Source: Burkholderiaceae bacterium (GTDB taxonomy: Bacteria > Pseudomonadota > Gammaproteobacteria > Burkholderiales > Burkholderiaceae_C). From it: a stretch of DNA of 64,000 nucleotides. Location of the stretch: contig JAEUOY010000036.1 of assembly GCA_016790515.1 (NCBI GenBank), positions 1 to 64,000 on the forward strand. Direction: 5' to 3'. The notes beneath the pieces were generated by a model. It saw only the letters and a list, made by a program, of their open reading frames with translations. It was not told the DNA's origin and searched no databases. How positions within the stretch are numbered: position 1 is the stretch's first letter; every line of letters begins with the position of its first letter. Positions 39,038 through 48,606 of the stretch are shown piece by piece. Position numbers and translations under genes: made by a program.

Positions 39038-39970
39038 TCAGAGCGCGGCCACCAGTTCGGGCACGGCGGTGAACAGGTCGGCTTCGAGGCCGTAGTCGGC
39101 CACGCTGAAGATCGGCGCCTCGGGATCCTTGTTGATCGCGACGATCACCTTGCTGTCCTTCATGCCGGCCAGGTGCTGGATCGCGCCGGAGATGCCGGCG
39201 GCGATGTACAGCGTCGGCGCGACGATCTTGCCGGTCTGCCCGACCTGCCAGTCGTTGGGTGCGTAGCCCGCGTCGACCGCGGCGCGGCTGGCACCCAGCG
39301 CGGCACCGAGCTTGTCGGCCAGCGGCGTCAGCACTTCGTTGAACTTCTCGCTCGAGCCCATCGCCCGGCCGCCCGAGACGATGATCTTCGCGGCGGTCAG
39401 CTCCGGGCGGTCGTTCTTCGCGATCTCGCTGCCGAGGAAGGCGCTGCTGCCCGAGTCGGGGACCGCGGCGATCGCCTCGACCGCGGCGCTGCCCCCGGTG
39501 GCGGCGGCGGCGTCGAAGCCGGTGGTGCGCACCGTGATGACCTTGATCGCATCGCTGCTCTGCACCGTGGCGACCGCGTTGCCGGCGTAGATCGGGCGCT
39601 CGAAGGTGTCTGCGCCGATCACCTTGGTGGCATCGCTGATCTGGCCGACGTCGAGCAGCGCGGCAACGCGCGGCGAGACGTTCTTGCCGGCGGCGGTGGC
39701 CGGGAAAAGCAGGTGGGTGTAACCCGGGGCGATCGCGACGACCTGCGCCGCCAGGTTCTCGGCCAGGCCATGGGCGAAGCCCTCGGCGTCGGCATGAAGC
39801 ACCTTGGCAACACCGGCGATCTGCGCGGCCGCCGCGGCGGCGCCACCGGCGTTGTGGCCGGCGATCAGCACATGCACTTCGGCGCCGCAGGCCAGCGCGG
39901 CCGTGACGGTGTTCAGCGTCGCGCCCCGGACGTGGGCGTTGTCGTGTTCGGCAATGACGAGGACGGACAT
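39038..39970 (-). CDS. etfA: Electron transfer flavoprotein alpha subunit
   Basis: EtfA binds FAD and, with EtfB, carries electrons from acyl-CoA dehydrogenases to the quinone pool through ETF-ubiquinone oxidoreductase. The 310-residue product has the C-terminal FAD domain with [12 protein letters not shown] near residue 205, [19 protein letters not shown] near 245 and [19 protein letters not shown] near 285. The ATG starts one base after the etfB stop. Confidence 0.97.
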   Translation of the reverse strand: MSVLVIAEHDNAHVRGATLNTVTAALACGAEVHVLIAGHNAGGAAAAAAQIAGVAKVLHADAEGFAHGLAENLAAQVVAIAPGYTHLLFPATAAGKNVSPRVAALLDVGQISDATKVIGADTFERPIYAGNAVATVQSSDAIKVITVRTTGFDAAAATGGSAAVEAIAAVPDSGSSAFLGSEIAKNDRPELTAAKIIVSGGRAMGSSEKFNEVLTPLADKLGAALGASRAAVDAGYAPNDWQVGQTGKIVAPTLYIAAGISGAIQHLAGMKDSKVIVAINKDPEAPIFSVADYGLEADLFTAVPELVAAL

Positions 39971-39971
39971 C

Positions 39972-40721
39972 TCAGATCACCTTCGCTTCGTTCTTCAGCT
40001 TGGCCACCAGCGTGGCGACATCGGGCACCTTGATGCCGGCGCCGCGCTTGGGCGGCTCGCTGACCTTCAGGGTCTTGATCTTGCTGGAAACGTCGACGCC
40101 CAGGTCGGCCGGCTTCAGCACCTCGAGCGGCTTCTTCTTGGCCTTCATGATGTTGGGCAGCGTGACGTAACGCGGCTCGTTCAGCCGCAGGTCGGTGGTC
40201 ACCACCGCCGGCAGGTTCAGGCTCAGCGTCTCGAGGCCGCCGTCGATCTCGCGCGTCACCTTGAGCTTGCCGTCGGCCACCTCGACCTTGCTGGCGAAGG
40301 TGCCTTGCGGCATCTTGCCCAGCGCGGCAAGCATCTGGCCGGTCTGGTTGCAGTCGTCGTCGATCGCCTGCTTGCCCAGGATCACCAGGCCCGGCTGCTC
40401 CTTGTCGACCAGCGCCTTCAGCAGCTTGGCCACTGCCAGCGGCTGCAGTTCGTCGGCACACTCGACCAGGATGCCGCGGTCGGCGCCGATGGCCATCGCG
40501 GTGCGCAGGGTTTCCTGGCACTGCGTGACGCCGCAGGACACCGCGACGATCTCGGTGACGACGCCCTTCTCCTTCAGCCGCACCGCCTCTTCGACGGCGA
40601 TCTCGTCGAAGGGGTTCATGCTCATCTTGACGTTGGCGATGTCGACTCCCGTGCCGTCGGACTTCACACGCACCTTGACGTTGTAGTCGACGACACGCTT
40701 CACGGGCACCAGTACCTTCAT
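39972..40721 (-). CDS. etfB: Electron transfer flavoprotein beta subunit
   Basis: EtfB is the AMP-binding partner of EtfA. The 249-residue product begins [19 protein letters not shown] and carries the beta-ETF signature region around [19 protein letters not shown] and [23 protein letters not shown] precedes the ATG. It leads the etfB-etfA unit. Upstream lie a TAGAAT -10 box and a long palindrome suggesting regulated transcription. Confidence 0.97.
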   Translation of the reverse strand: MKVLVPVKRVVDYNVKVRVKSDGTGVDIANVKMSMNPFDEIAVEEAVRLKEKGVVTEIVAVSCGVTQCQETLRTAMAIGADRGILVECADELQPLAVAKLLKALVDKEQPGLVILGKQAIDDDCNQTGQMLAALGKMPQGTFASKVEVADGKLKVTREIDGGLETLSLNLPAVVTTDLRLNEPRYVTLPNIMKAKKKPLEVLKPADLGVDVSSKIKTLKVSEPPKRGAGIKVPDVATLVAKLKNEAKVI

Positions 40722-40775
40722 GTCGCGTTGCTCCTCTAGCGGTTGTTGAATTGACCTGGACTCGAAACTGCAGGA

Positions 40776-40781
40776 ATTCTA
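40776..40781 (-). promoter_or_regulatory. Candidate -10 box for etfB
   Basis: The minus strand reads TAGAAT, 55 bases upstream of the etfB ATG. The -35 position is poor in sequence but lies next to the palindrome at 40803-40840, which would fit a promoter controlled by a protein bound there. Confidence 0.45.
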
Positions 40782-40802
40782 TGTGGCAGGGGCTCGCCCG
40801 GC

Positions 40803-40840
40803 CATGGCAGAAAATAGAACGGTCGTGCTATTTTTTGCCA
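40803..40840. promoter_or_regulatory. 38-bp palindromic operator upstream of etfB and murI
   Basis: The sequence is symmetrical about 40821/40822, with 17 of 19 base pairs matched; the two mismatches are at 40809/40834 and 40817/40826. The core is TAGAACG-GT-CGTGCTA, flanked by A/T-rich arms and ATGGCA/TGCCAT ends. It lies between divergent etfB and murI, upstream of the etfB -10 box. Size and symmetry fit a dimeric repressor, probably TetR-type. From memory, TAGAACG-type half-sites occur in TetR-family operators for fatty-acid genes of betaproteobacteria; that link is unverified. Confidence 0.7.
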
Positions 40841-40901
40841 TTGTCCTTGAGGGGGGCCAACGCGTCAGTCCCCGCCGGGACGGCGCTGCGCAGCGCCGGC
40901 A

Positions 40902-40907
40902 TAGACT
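40902..40907 (+). promoter_or_regulatory. Candidate -10 box directly before murI
   Basis: TAGACT lies nine bases upstream of the murI ATG (40917), in an otherwise GC-rich tract. No Shine-Dalgarno sequence fits between it and the start codon. No clear -35 is seen. Confidence 0.35.
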
Positions 40908-40916
40908 GCGCGCCCG

Positions 40917-41762
40917 ATGACGATGCCGGCCGAACCCCCCGCTGTGGTGCCCCATGTCGGGCTGTTCGATTCCGGCATCGGCGGCCTGTCGGTGCTGCGC
41001 GCGCTGGTTCGGCGCCTGCCGGCAGCCAGGTTCTGCTACGTCGCCGACACGGCCTTCACGCCCTGGGGAGACCGGCCGCCGGGCTGGGTCGTGGCCCGCT
41101 GCACGCAGCTGAGCCAGTGGCTGATCGACCAGGGCGCCGACCTGGTGCTGGTGGCCTGCAACACCGGCACCACGCAAGCCATCGCTGCCCTGCGTGCACA
41201 CTGGCCGCAGGTGCCCTTCGTCGGCGTCGAACCCGGCATCAAGCCGGCGGTGGCTGCCAGCCGCAACCGGCGGGTCGCGGTGCTGGCCACCACCGGCACG
41301 CTGCGCAGCCACCGGCTGCGTCAGTTGCTGGACCACCATGCCGGCGACGCCTCGGTGCTGCGCCTGCCCTGCCCCGGGCTGGCCGAGGCGATCGAGCGTG
41401 CCGACGCGAGCGACCCGGCACTGCTGGCCCACCTGGACGAAATCGCCGCCCGGCTGGGCGAGTCCGGTGCCGACACCGTGGTGCTGGGCTGCACCCATTA
41501 CCCGCTGGTGGCCGAAGCGCTGCAGCAACGCCTGGGGCCGGCGGTGCGGCTGATCGACACCGCCGAGGCGGTGGCGCGCCGCGTTGCGAGCCTGCTGCCG
41601 CACGCGGCGCCCGCGCCGACCCCGGCAAGCGGCGCGCCGTTGCAGCTTCGGGCCACCGGTCCGGCGCAGGCCCTCGAGCGTGCCGCGCGCCGCTGGCTGG
41701 GCGCGGACGCGGCGGTCCAGCCCTTGGCGCTGCCACCACCGGGTGCCGCCGACCCGGTCTAG
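40917..41762 (+). CDS. murI: Glutamate racemase MurI
   Basis: MurI makes D-glutamate for peptidoglycan. The 281-residue product shows GLFDSGIGGLSVL near residue 15, the first catalytic cysteine in LVACNTGTT (Cys81) and the second in VLGCTHYPL near residue 192. The motif usually reads CNTA; here it is CNTG. The last ~30 residues are Ala/Pro-rich and variable. A second ATG lies two codons in. The gene is divergent from etfB and is followed 20 bp later by tRNA-Leu. Confidence 0.95.
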   Translation: MTMPAEPPAVVPHVGLFDSGIGGLSVLRALVRRLPAARFCYVADTAFTPWGDRPPGWVVARCTQLSQWLIDQGADLVLVACNTGTTQAIAALRAHWPQVPFVGVEPGIKPAVAASRNRRVAVLATTGTLRSHRLRQLLDHHAGDASVLRLPCPGLAEAIERADASDPALLAHLDEIAARLGESGADTVVLGCTHYPLVAEALQQRLGPAVRLIDTAEAVARRVASLLPHAAPAPTPASGAPLQLRATGPAQALERAARRWLGADAAVQPLALPPPGAADPV

Positions 41763-41782
41763 ACTCCACGGTCCCGACCCGG

Positions 41783-41867
41783 GCGCGGGTGACGGAACTG
41801 GTAGACGTAGCGGGCTTAAAACCCGCAGCCGCAAGGCGTACGGGTTCGATTCCCGTCCCGCGCACCA
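41783..41867 (+). tRNA. tRNA-Leu (anticodon UAA)
   Basis: An 85-base class II tRNA with encoded CCA. The acceptor stem is GCGCGGG/CCCGCGC, the anticodon stem GCGGG/CCCGC encloses the loop CTTAAAA with anticodon TAA, and a long variable arm (GCCGCAAGGC) and a T arm with GGTTCGATTCC follow. It reads the rare UUA codon in this GC-rich genome. It starts 20 bp after murI and may be cotranscribed. Confidence 0.96.
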
Positions 41868-41898
41868 TCCCGGCCGCTGGTCGACCGGCGGCGACGAC

Positions 41899-42684
41899 CT
41901 ACCTCGGCCCGTAGCTGGCCGCCATGCCGGCGCGCACGTCGTTCTGCACGGCGTAGGGCGGAATCGGGTAGCGCAGGCCGTTGGCGGCCAGGTGCTTCAG
42001 GCCGTCGACGGCCTTCGCCAGCTGCGCCGGCTTCAGCGCCAGCAGCAGCTCGTCGTCGGGCACGCCGCCGTAGCGGCGCTCGGGAAAGCAGGGCAAGGCC
42101 AGGCTGGACTCGCCGGTGGCCAGCGCCCGGCCCCAGGAGTCGGCGCAGGCCGATTCGCCCACCGCGCCCCATTCGAGCTTGCGGTAGCCGGCCCACTGCA
42201 GGCCGTTGACCAGCAGGATCATCTGCGCCGGGTTGGCATAGACCAGCGCGATGTCGGGCTGCTTCAGCCGGCCGGCGGCCAGTGGCGACACCGCCATCGC
42301 ACACCAGCGGCCGTGCGGCACGCAGGTCATCGCCCGCTGGTGCGCTGCCGCGTCGGCCTCGGTGGCAAACCACACGCCGGCAAAGGCCTTGCCGGCCTGG
42401 AAGGCATCGTCCTGCGGCGCCAGCCCGATCACCGCGCGGCATTGCTGGCCGACCAGGTCGTCGGCGGTGACGCCGACGGTGAAGCCCAGCCGCGCCGCCT
42501 GGCCGACGATCTGGTCGGTGGTGTGGACCGTGCCGCGCGGGCGGCGGATCTTCGGGATGGCTTCCATCGCCTCGACCGTCTCGAACAACTGAATGCCGAC
42601 CGGCGTCGTCTTCAGCCGCAGCAGGCGGAACAGGTCGTCGACCAGGACGGGCAGGTCGACCGCGGTGTCGGGCGTGGGGCTCAT
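41899..42684 (-). CDS. DUF169 family protein
   Basis: A 261-residue soluble protein matching the DUF169 family, whose function is unknown. Visible blocks are LKTTPVGIQLFE near residue 25, CRAVIGLAP with a conserved cysteine near 85, ALVYANPAQMILLVNGLQW near 155 and CFPERRYGGVPDDELLLAL near 210. It has no signal peptide or membrane segment. It lies alone between tRNA-Leu (convergent) and the tRNA-Glu terminator. The family often occurs near metal- or redox-related genes, but nothing here narrows the role. Confidence 0.82.
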   Translation of the reverse strand: MSPTPDTAVDLPVLVDDLFRLLRLKTTPVGIQLFETVEAMEAIPKIRRPRGTVHTTDQIVGQAARLGFTVGVTADDLVGQQCRAVIGLAPQDDAFQAGKAFAGVWFATEADAAAHQRAMTCVPHGRWCAMAVSPLAAGRLKQPDIALVYANPAQMILLVNGLQWAGYRKLEWGAVGESACADSWGRALATGESSLALPCFPERRYGGVPDDELLLALKPAQLAKAVDGLKHLAANGLRYPIPPYAVQNDVRAGMAASYGPR

Positions 42685-42738
42685 CGGCAGCGGCGCGTCT
42701 TGGTGGAGGGTGAGCGCAGGATAGCGCGCCGTGCCGAC

Positions 42739-42763
42739 AAAAAAAGGAGCACCGAAGTGCTCC
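42739..42763 (-). terminator. Intrinsic terminator of the tRNA-Ala/Glu operon
   Basis: On the minus strand GGAGCAC-TTCG-GTGCTCC is followed at once by seven T residues. A 7-bp stem closed by a UUCG tetraloop with a U7 tract is a textbook rho-independent terminator. It lies 37 bp after the tRNA-Glu gene. Confidence 0.93.
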
Positions 42764-42800
42764 TTGTCTGCCGCCGGGCCGCAACCGCGACCGGCGAATC

Positions 42801-42876
42801 TGGCGTCCCCTAGGGGATTCGAACCCCTGTAGTCACCGTGAAAGGGTGGTGTCCTAGGCCTCTAGACGAAGGGGAC
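42801..42876 (-). tRNA. tRNA-Glu (anticodon UUC)
   Basis: A 76-base tRNA with encoded CCA. The acceptor stem is GTCCCCT with its match in AGGGGAC, the anticodon loop is CTTTCAC giving TTC, and the T arm is AGGGGTTCGAATCCCCT. It follows tRNA-Ala by 45 bp on the same strand and precedes a strong terminator. Confidence 0.97.
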
Positions 42877-42921
42877 TGATCCTTCGATGTCTTGAACAGC
42901 GCCACCGTACCCGATCGGATT

Positions 42922-42997
<76 letters not shown>

Positions 42998-43020
42998 TGT
43001 GCTGTTCAAGCGAGTCCATG

Positions 43021-43050
43021 ACTATAGCATGGCCCTCAAATGTGCTGCAA
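43021..43050 (-). promoter_or_regulatory. Promoter of the tRNA-Ala/Glu operon
   Basis: On the minus strand TTGCAG (43045-43050) and TATAGT (43021-43026) are separated by 18 bases, a fair sigma70 promoter. Transcription would start about 16-18 bases before the mature tRNA-Ala. The -35 box lies within the last codons of gltX. Confidence 0.7.
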
Positions 43051-44448
43051 GCGGGCCAGCACGGTGCCGCGGTCGAACAGCGCGATGACCGCGTCGACCG
43101 CCGGCGTCTGTACGCGGCCGCAGACTAGCACGCGCAGCGGCATCGCCAGCAGCGGCATCTTCAGCCGGTGCTCGGCCAGCGTGTCCTTCAGCGCCTGGGC
43201 GATGCCGGGCCTGTCCCAGGGGCATTCGGCCAGCCGGTCGCGCAGCGCCACCAGCGCGGGCCGCACCGCATCGCTCAGGTGCGTCGACAGATCGGCGGCC
43301 GACGGCGAGACGGGTGCGAAGTACATCTGCAGCCAGTCGGCCAGGTCCACCGTCGTGTTGCAGCGGTCCTTGAACAGCGCGCACATCGCCGCCAGCCGGT
43401 CGTCGACCGCCGCGCCGACGCCCCGGCCGGCCAGCTGCGCGGCGACCAGCGCGGCGAGCCGCTGGTCGTCGGCCTGTTTCAGGTACTGCGCGTTGACCCA
43501 GGCCAGCTTGGCCGGGTCCCACTGCGCCGGGCTCTTCGCGAGGTGGCTGCCGTCGAACCACTGCACCATCTGCTGCAGGCTGAACAGCTCCTCGTCGCCA
43601 TGGCTCCAGCCCAGGCGGGCCAGGTAGTTCAGCATCGCCTCGGGCAGGTAACCGGCCTCCTCGTAGGCGGTGATGCTGACCGCGCCGCGGCGCTTCGACA
43701 GCTTCAACCCGTCCTCGCCGAGGATGATCGGGCAGTGGCCGAACTGCGGCAACGGTGCACCTTCACCGGCAATGGCGCGGAAGATGTTGATCTGCCAGGG
43801 CGTGTTGTTGATGTGCTCGTCGCCGCGGAAGACATGGCTGATCGCCATGTCCCAATCGTCGACGACGACGGCGAAGTTGTAGGTGGGTACCCCGTCGGGC
43901 CGCAGGATGATCAGGTCGTCGATCTCGTGGTTCGAGATCGCGATCGGGCCCTTGACCAGGTCGTCCCAGCGGACGATGCCGTCGGTCGGGTTGGCGAAGC
44001 GCACCACCGGCTGCACGCCCGAACCGGGGTCGGGCACCGGCGGCAGCACCTTGCCCGGCGCCGGCCGCCAGCGGCGGTCGTAGAGGGTCTTCTCGCCGCG
44101 CGCGCGCTGGGCCTCGCGCATCGCATCGAGTTCATCGGGCGTGCACCAGCAGCGATAGGCCGTGCCGGCGGCGATCATCTGCTCGACCACCGCGTGGTAG
44201 CGGTCCAGCCGCTGCATCTGGTAGATCGGGCCTTCGTCGAAGTCCAGCCCGAGCCAGCGCATCGAGGCCAGGATCTGGTCGACCGACTCCTGCGTCGAGC
44301 GGGCGAGGTCGGTGTCCTCGATGCGCAGCACGAACCGGCCGCCATGGTGGCGCGCAAACGCCCAGGAATACAGCGCGGTGCGCGCGGTGCCCAGGTGCAG
44401 GAAGCCGGTGGGCGACGGTGCGATGCGGGTGCGGACGGTAGCGGTCAT
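43036..44448 (-). CDS. gltX: Glutamyl-tRNA synthetase
   Basis: GltX charges tRNA-Glu. The 470-residue product has the class I HIGH-like motif in [11 protein letters not shown] near residue 12 and the KMSKR-like motif LSKRRGAVS near 250, followed by an all-helical anticodon-binding region. The open frame continues upstream into metZ; the ATG at 44448 ([10 protein letters not shown]) overlaps the metZ stop as ATGA and fits the family. A tRNA operon that includes tRNA-Glu lies immediately downstream, as in many proteobacteria. Confidence 0.96.
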   Translation of the reverse strand: MTATVRTRIAPSPTGFLHLGTARTALYSWAFARHHGGRFVLRIEDTDLARSTQESVDQILASMRWLGLDFDEGPIYQMQRLDRYHAVVEQMIAAGTAYRCWCTPDELDAMREAQRARGEKTLYDRRWRPAPGKVLPPVPDPGSGVQPVVRFANPTDGIVRWDDLVKGPIAISNHEIDDLIILRPDGVPTYNFAVVVDDWDMAISHVFRGDEHINNTPWQINIFRAIAGEGAPLPQFGHCPIILGEDGLKLSKRRGAVSITAYEEAGYLPEAMLNYLARLGWSHGDEELFSLQQMVQWFDGSHLAKSPAQWDPAKLAWVNAQYLKQADDQRLAALVAAQLAGRGVGAAVDDRLAAMCALFKDRCNTTVDLADWLQMYFAPVSPSAADLSTHLSDAVRPALVALRDRLAECPWDRPGIAQALKDTLAEHRLKMPLLAMPLRVLVCGRVQTPAVDAVIALFDRGTVLARLQHI

Positions 44449-45695
44449 GGGCGGCAATCGCAGGGCCCCAGGCCCCGCTGCAGGTCGTCGGTGAGGTCGT
44501 CCACATGCTCCAGGCCGACAGCCAGGCGGATCAGGCCCTGGCCGATGCCGGCGGCCTGGCGCTGCGCCTCGGTCAGGCGGCCATGCGAGGTGGTGGCCGG
44601 GTGGGTGATGATGGACTTGGTGTCGCCCAGGTTGGTGGCGATGCTCAGCACGCGGGTGCTGTCGATCACCCGGAAGGCAGCGGCACGGGCCGCCTCGGGC
44701 GTGTCGGCGCGCACGTCGAAGGACAGCACCGCGCCGCCCAGCCCCGATTGCTGCGCCATCGCCAGCGCGTGCTGCGGATGCGAGGCCAGGGCCGGGTAGT
44801 GCACGCGCTGCACCGCCGGGTGGCGCTCCAGCCAGCGGGCGACGGCCAGGGTGTTGTCGCTCTGCGCCTTCATGCGCAGCCCCAGCGTCTCGAGCCCCTT
44901 CAGCACCACCCAGGCGTTGAACGGCGACAGCGTCATGCCGGCGGTGCGCAGCACCGGGCCGAACACCTCGCGCACCAGCGCGTCCGACGCGCACAGCGCG
45001 CCGGCCATCACCCGACCCTGCCCGTCCAGGTACTTGGTGCCGGCATGCATCACCACGTCGGCGCCCAGCGCCAGCGGCCGCTGCAGCGCCGGCGAGCAGA
45101 AGGTGTTGTCCACCGTCAGCAGCGCGCCGGCGCCATGCGCCAGTTCGGCCAGCGCGCGGATGTCGCAGACCTCGGTCAGCGGATTGGTCGGCGTCTCGGC
45201 GAACAGCAGGCGGGTGGTCGGACGCAGCGCGGCACGCCACTCCGACAGGTCGGTCTGCGAGACGAAGCTGGTCTCGACGCCGAACTTGCCGAACTCCTTG
45301 GCGAACAGGCTGACCGTGGAGCCGAACACCGAGCGCGAGCAGACCACGTGGTCGCCGGCCTTCAGCAGGCCCATGATCAGCAGCAGGATCGCGCCCATGC
45401 CGGTGGCCGTGGCGACCGCGGCCTCGGCGCCTTCCATCGCGGCCAGCCGGGCCTCCAGGCTGCGCACCGTGGGGTTGCTGGTGCGCGAGTAGGTGAAGTC
45501 CTCCATCTGCGCGAAGCGCCGCGCCGAGGTCTCGGCATCGGGCTGCACGTAGGCGCTGGTCAGGAACAGCGCCTCGGAGTTCTCGCCGTGCTGGCTGGGT
45601 GCCAGCGCGGTGCGCACGGCCAGGGTCTCGGGGCGCAGGCCCTCGGGCAGCCTGGCGCGGGCGATGCGGGCGGCTTCGTGGTCGGGGTCGGTCAT
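44445..45695 (-). CDS. metZ: O-succinylhomoserine sulfhydrylase MetZ
   Basis: MetZ makes homocysteine directly from O-succinylhomoserine and sulfide in methionine synthesis. The 416-residue PLP enzyme of the Cys/Met family has [17 protein letters not shown] near residue 70, a TNPLTEV block near 165 and the PLP lysine in [16 protein letters not shown] near residue 220. Its place between purF and gltX with ATGA overlaps on both sides is the standard Burkholderiales arrangement. Related sulfhydrylases look alike, so the symbol rests partly on context. Confidence 0.92.
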   Translation of the reverse strand: MTDPDHEAARIARARLPEGLRPETLAVRTALAPSQHGENSEALFLTSAYVQPDAETSARRFAQMEDFTYSRTSNPTVRSLEARLAAMEGAEAAVATATGMGAILLLIMGLLKAGDHVVCSRSVFGSTVSLFAKEFGKFGVETSFVSQTDLSEWRAALRPTTRLLFAETPTNPLTEVCDIRALAELAHGAGALLTVDNTFCSPALQRPLALGADVVMHAGTKYLDGQGRVMAGALCASDALVREVFGPVLRTAGMTLSPFNAWVVLKGLETLGLRMKAQSDNTLAVARWLERHPAVQRVHYPALASHPQHALAMAQQSGLGGAVLSFDVRADTPEAARAAAFRVIDSTRVLSIATNLGDTKSIITHPATTSHGRLTEAQRQAAGIGQGLIRLAVGLEHVDDLTDDLQRGLGPCDCRP

Positions 45696-47230
45696 GGTGC
45701 GTCGGCCCGGCTCTGCAGCGTCAGGCGGGTGCGGTCGCTGCCCTCGTCGTCGTCCTGGCGGGCTTCGGTGCGCTGGTCCTCGATGGCCTGGAAGTCGGCC
45801 GCGCTGATGTCGCCGGTGATGTATTCGCCGTCGAAGCAGCTGGCCTCGAAGCCGGCGATCGCCGGGTTCAGCGCCCCGACCACCCGCTTCATCGTCTCGA
45901 CATCCTGGTAGACCAGCGCGTCGGCACCGATGAAGCGGCGGATCTCCTCGGTGCTGCGGTTGTGCGCGATCAGCTCCTCGCGGGTGGGCATGTCGATGCC
46001 GTACACGTTGGGATAGCGCACCGGCGGCGCGGCCGAGGCCAGGAAGACCTTGCGTGCGCCGGCCTCGCGGGCCATCTGCACGATCTCCTTGCTGGTCGTG
46101 CCGCGCACGATCGAGTCGTCGACCAGCAGCACGTTGCGGCCCTTGAACTCCTGGACGATCGCGTTGAGCTTCTGCCGCACGCTCTTCTTGCGCACCTGCT
46201 GGCCCGGCATGATGAAGGTGCGGCCGACATAGCGGTTCTTCACGAAGCCCTCGCGGTAGGGCTTGCCGATCTTCTGCGCCAGCTGCATCGCCGACGGCCG
46301 GCTCGATTCGGGGATCGGGATCACGACGTCGATCTCGCTGGGCGGCATCGTGTTGATGACCCGCTGGGCCAGCGATTCACCCAGGTTCAGCCGCGCCTGG
46401 TAGACCGAGATGCCGTCGATCACCGAATCGGGTCGCGCCAGGTAGACGTACTCGAACATGCAGGGGTGCAGCGTCGGCGTCTGCGCGCACTGCTGGGCAT
46501 GCACCCGGCCGGCCAGGTCGATGAAGATCGCCTCGCCCGGCGCCACGTCGCGCACGAAGCGGTGCCCGGTGCCTTCGAGCGCGACGGTCTCGCTGGCGAC
46601 CATGACCTCGCGGCCGCCGCCCTCGTCGGCACCCAGTTCGGACTCGCCGTAGACCAGCGGCCGGATGCCGAACGGGTCGCGGAAGGCCAGCAGGCCGTAG
46701 CCGGCGATCAGCGCGATCACCGCGTAGGAGCCGCGGATGCGCTGGTGCACCGCGCGCACTGCGCGGAACACCAGCTCGGGCGTCAGCGGCATGTCGCGCC
46801 CGGCCAGCTCCATCTCGTGCGCCAGCACGTTGATCAGCACCTCGGTGTCGCTGCCGGTGTTGATGTGGCGGCGGTCGACGTCGAACAGCTCCTTCTTCAG
46901 CGCGTGGGCGTTGGTCAGGTTGCCGTTGTGCACCAGCACGATGCCGTAGGGCGCGTTGACGTAGAAGGGCTGCGCCTCCTCCTCGTTGAAGGCGTTGCCG
47001 GCGGTCGGGTAGCGCACCTGGCCGAGGCCCACCGGGCCGGGCAGCGCGCGCATGTTGCGGGTGCGGAACACGTCCTTGACCATGCCGCGGGCCTTGTGCA
47101 TGAAGCACTGCGTGCCCTGCATCGTGACGATGCCGGCAGCGTCCTGGCCGCGGTGCTGCAGCAGCAGCAGCGCGTCGTAGATCAGCTGGTTGACCGGGGC
47201 CGTCGAGATCACGCCAACGATGCCGCACAT
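45692..47230 (-). CDS. purF: Amidophosphoribosyltransferase PurF
   Basis: PurF catalyses the first step of purine synthesis, forming phosphoribosylamine from PRPP and glutamine. The product begins MCGIVGVIS, so the catalytic Cys2 is exposed after Met removal. The glutaminase domain shows [13 protein letters not shown] near residue 25, and the PRPP loop is [18 protein letters not shown] near 365. The frame is open upstream but homology starts at the ATG at 47230, which gives 512 residues. It follows cvpA by 40 bp, as in E. coli. Confidence 0.97.
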   Translation of the reverse strand: MCGIVGVISTAPVNQLIYDALLLLQHRGQDAAGIVTMQGTQCFMHKARGMVKDVFRTRNMRALPGPVGLGQVRYPTAGNAFNEEEAQPFYVNAPYGIVLVHNGNLTNAHALKKELFDVDRRHINTGSDTEVLINVLAHEMELAGRDMPLTPELVFRAVRAVHQRIRGSYAVIALIAGYGLLAFRDPFGIRPLVYGESELGADEGGGREVMVASETVALEGTGHRFVRDVAPGEAIFIDLAGRVHAQQCAQTPTLHPCMFEYVYLARPDSVIDGISVYQARLNLGESLAQRVINTMPPSEIDVVIPIPESSRPSAMQLAQKIGKPYREGFVKNRYVGRTFIMPGQQVRKKSVRQKLNAIVQEFKGRNVLLVDDSIVRGTTSKEIVQMAREAGARKVFLASAAPPVRYPNVYGIDMPTREELIAHNRSTEEIRRFIGADALVYQDVETMKRVVGALNPAIAGFEASCFDGEYITGDISAADFQAIEDQRTEARQDDDEGSDRTRLTLQSRADAP

Positions 47231-47270
47231 GGGGGTGGGTTCCTGAAGACTTGCGAAGGGAGGAGGCCGT

Positions 47271-47777
47271 TCAGGCCGGCAGATGCCTTGCCACGTCGTC
47301 GGGCAGCACCGGCTTGATGCCCTGCAGCGCGGCGCCCAGCCAGGCCGCGCCGACCGAATCCTGCCAGGGTTGCGAGCGCGCTGCCGGCGTGAGGGCGACG
47401 ACCGTCGACACCGCCAGCAGCAGCACCGCGCCGCGCAGCAGGCCGAAGCCGGCACCGAGCACGCGGTCGATCAGCGTCAGCGGCGTCGCATGGACCAGCA
47501 GCCGCAGCAGCCTTGCCAGGATCGCCCAGCCGATCAGCACGCCGAGGAAGGTCAGCGCGAAGGCCGCCCCCTGCGGCAGCGCCGACCCCGGCTCGCCCAC
47601 CGGCAGGCTCGGCGCGACCTGCGGCGCAGCGACCTGCGCCGCCACGTAGGCGACCAGCCAGCCGGCCAGCGCCATCAGCTCGAACACCAGGCCTCGCCAC
47701 AGGCCGACGACCACCGACACCGCCAGCACCGCGAGCAGCGTCAGGTCGACCCAGCCGAGCGCGGCGAGCGGATTCAC
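47271..47777 (-). CDS. cvpA: CvpA family membrane protein, GTG start
   Basis: A 168-residue inner-membrane protein with four hydrophobic segments (about residues 10-25, 30-48, 72-92 and 110-130). It matches CvpA, needed for colicin V production and envelope homeostasis in E. coli. The start is a GTG at 47777 that overlaps the stop of the SPOR gene as GTGA. It sits upstream of purF, the classic pairing. Confidence 0.92.
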   Translation of the reverse strand: MNPLAALGWVDLTLLAVLAVSVVVGLWRGLVFELMALAGWLVAYVAAQVAAPQVAPSLPVGEPGSALPQGAAFALTFLGVLIGWAILARLLRLLVHATPLTLIDRVLGAGFGLLRGAVLLLAVSTVVALTPAARSQPWQDSVGAAWLGAALQGIKPVLPDDVARHLPA

Positions 47778-48535
47778 AAGGTCAGGATCGCCACCGGCAG
47801 GCCGGCAGCCTTGATGCGCGCGGCGGCCTTGTCGGCCTCGGCGCGGGTCTCGAACGGACCGACGCGGACCCGGGTGCGCCTGGCGCCGTCGACCTCGACC
47901 ACCTGGGTATAGGTCTTCAGGCCCAGCTGCTCGACCTTCTGGCGTGCGTCGCGCAGCTTGTCGGCGTCGGTGTAGGCGCCGACCTGCACCACCACGCGCA
48001 GCGCGGCAGCGCTGGCCGGCTGGCCATCGAGCAGGGCCTGGGCGCGGGCGCCGTCGTCGGCAGGCCGCGCCGCCGTTGCCTTGGACGCGGCGGCCTGCGG
48101 CCGGGCCGCCGAAGCCGCCGGCGCCGGGCGGGCCGGCGCGGCCGATGCGACCTCGCGCCCGGCATCGTCGGCGCGCTCGACGAGCTCGGCCGGGGCGGCC
48201 GGGCGAGCGTCCGGCCGATCGGGTGGCGCGGGCACTGCAGCATCGCCGGCCAGCACCGCCGCCGGCGCCCGCGACAGCGCGGGTGCCGAGGCCGGCAGGA
48301 CCAGCGGCGGCACCGCGTCCTTGCGCGGAATCTCGATCGGGATGTCGACCGGAATCGGCCGCGGCTGGGTCTCGAACAGCAGCGGGAAGCCGATCACGCC
48401 GATGCCCAGCAGCACGGTGGCGCCGATCAGCCGTTGGCGGGCGCGGGTGCGGGCGGCGGCCACCGCATCGGGCGCCGCGGCAGCGCTCGCATCGGCGGCA
48501 TCGGAGGAACGCTTGAAGAGGGACAGCAGACCCAT
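47774..48535 (-). CDS. SPOR-domain cell envelope protein (DedD-like)
   Basis: A 253-residue protein with a short basic N-terminus (MGLLSLFKR), one membrane segment at about residues 38-55 (LIGATVLLGIGVIGFPLLF), a long Pro/Ala-rich periplasmic linker and a C-terminal SPOR domain (about 175-253, VVQVGAYTDADKLRDAR). SPOR domains bind denuded peptidoglycan at the septum, so this is a DedD-like division protein. The frame is open to a GTG at 48601; I take the ATG at 48535 as the family start. It lies between folC and cvpA, as dedD does in E. coli. Confidence 0.89.
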   Translation of the reverse strand: MGLLSLFKRSSDAADASAAAAPDAVAAARTRARQRLIGATVLLGIGVIGFPLLFETQPRPIPVDIPIEIPRKDAVPPLVLPASAPALSRAPAAVLAGDAAVPAPPDRPDARPAAPAELVERADDAGREVASAAPARPAPAASAARPQAAASKATAARPADDGARAQALLDGQPASAAALRVVVQVGAYTDADKLRDARQKVEQLGLKTYTQVVEVDGARRTRVRVGPFETRAEADKAAARIKAAGLPVAILTL

Positions 48536-48606
48536 GCGGGCAGGGGCCGCGACCGGCATCTGAAAGAGGGAATTTGCCGCCGACGGAGCCCGCATCGCCA
48601 CCGGTG

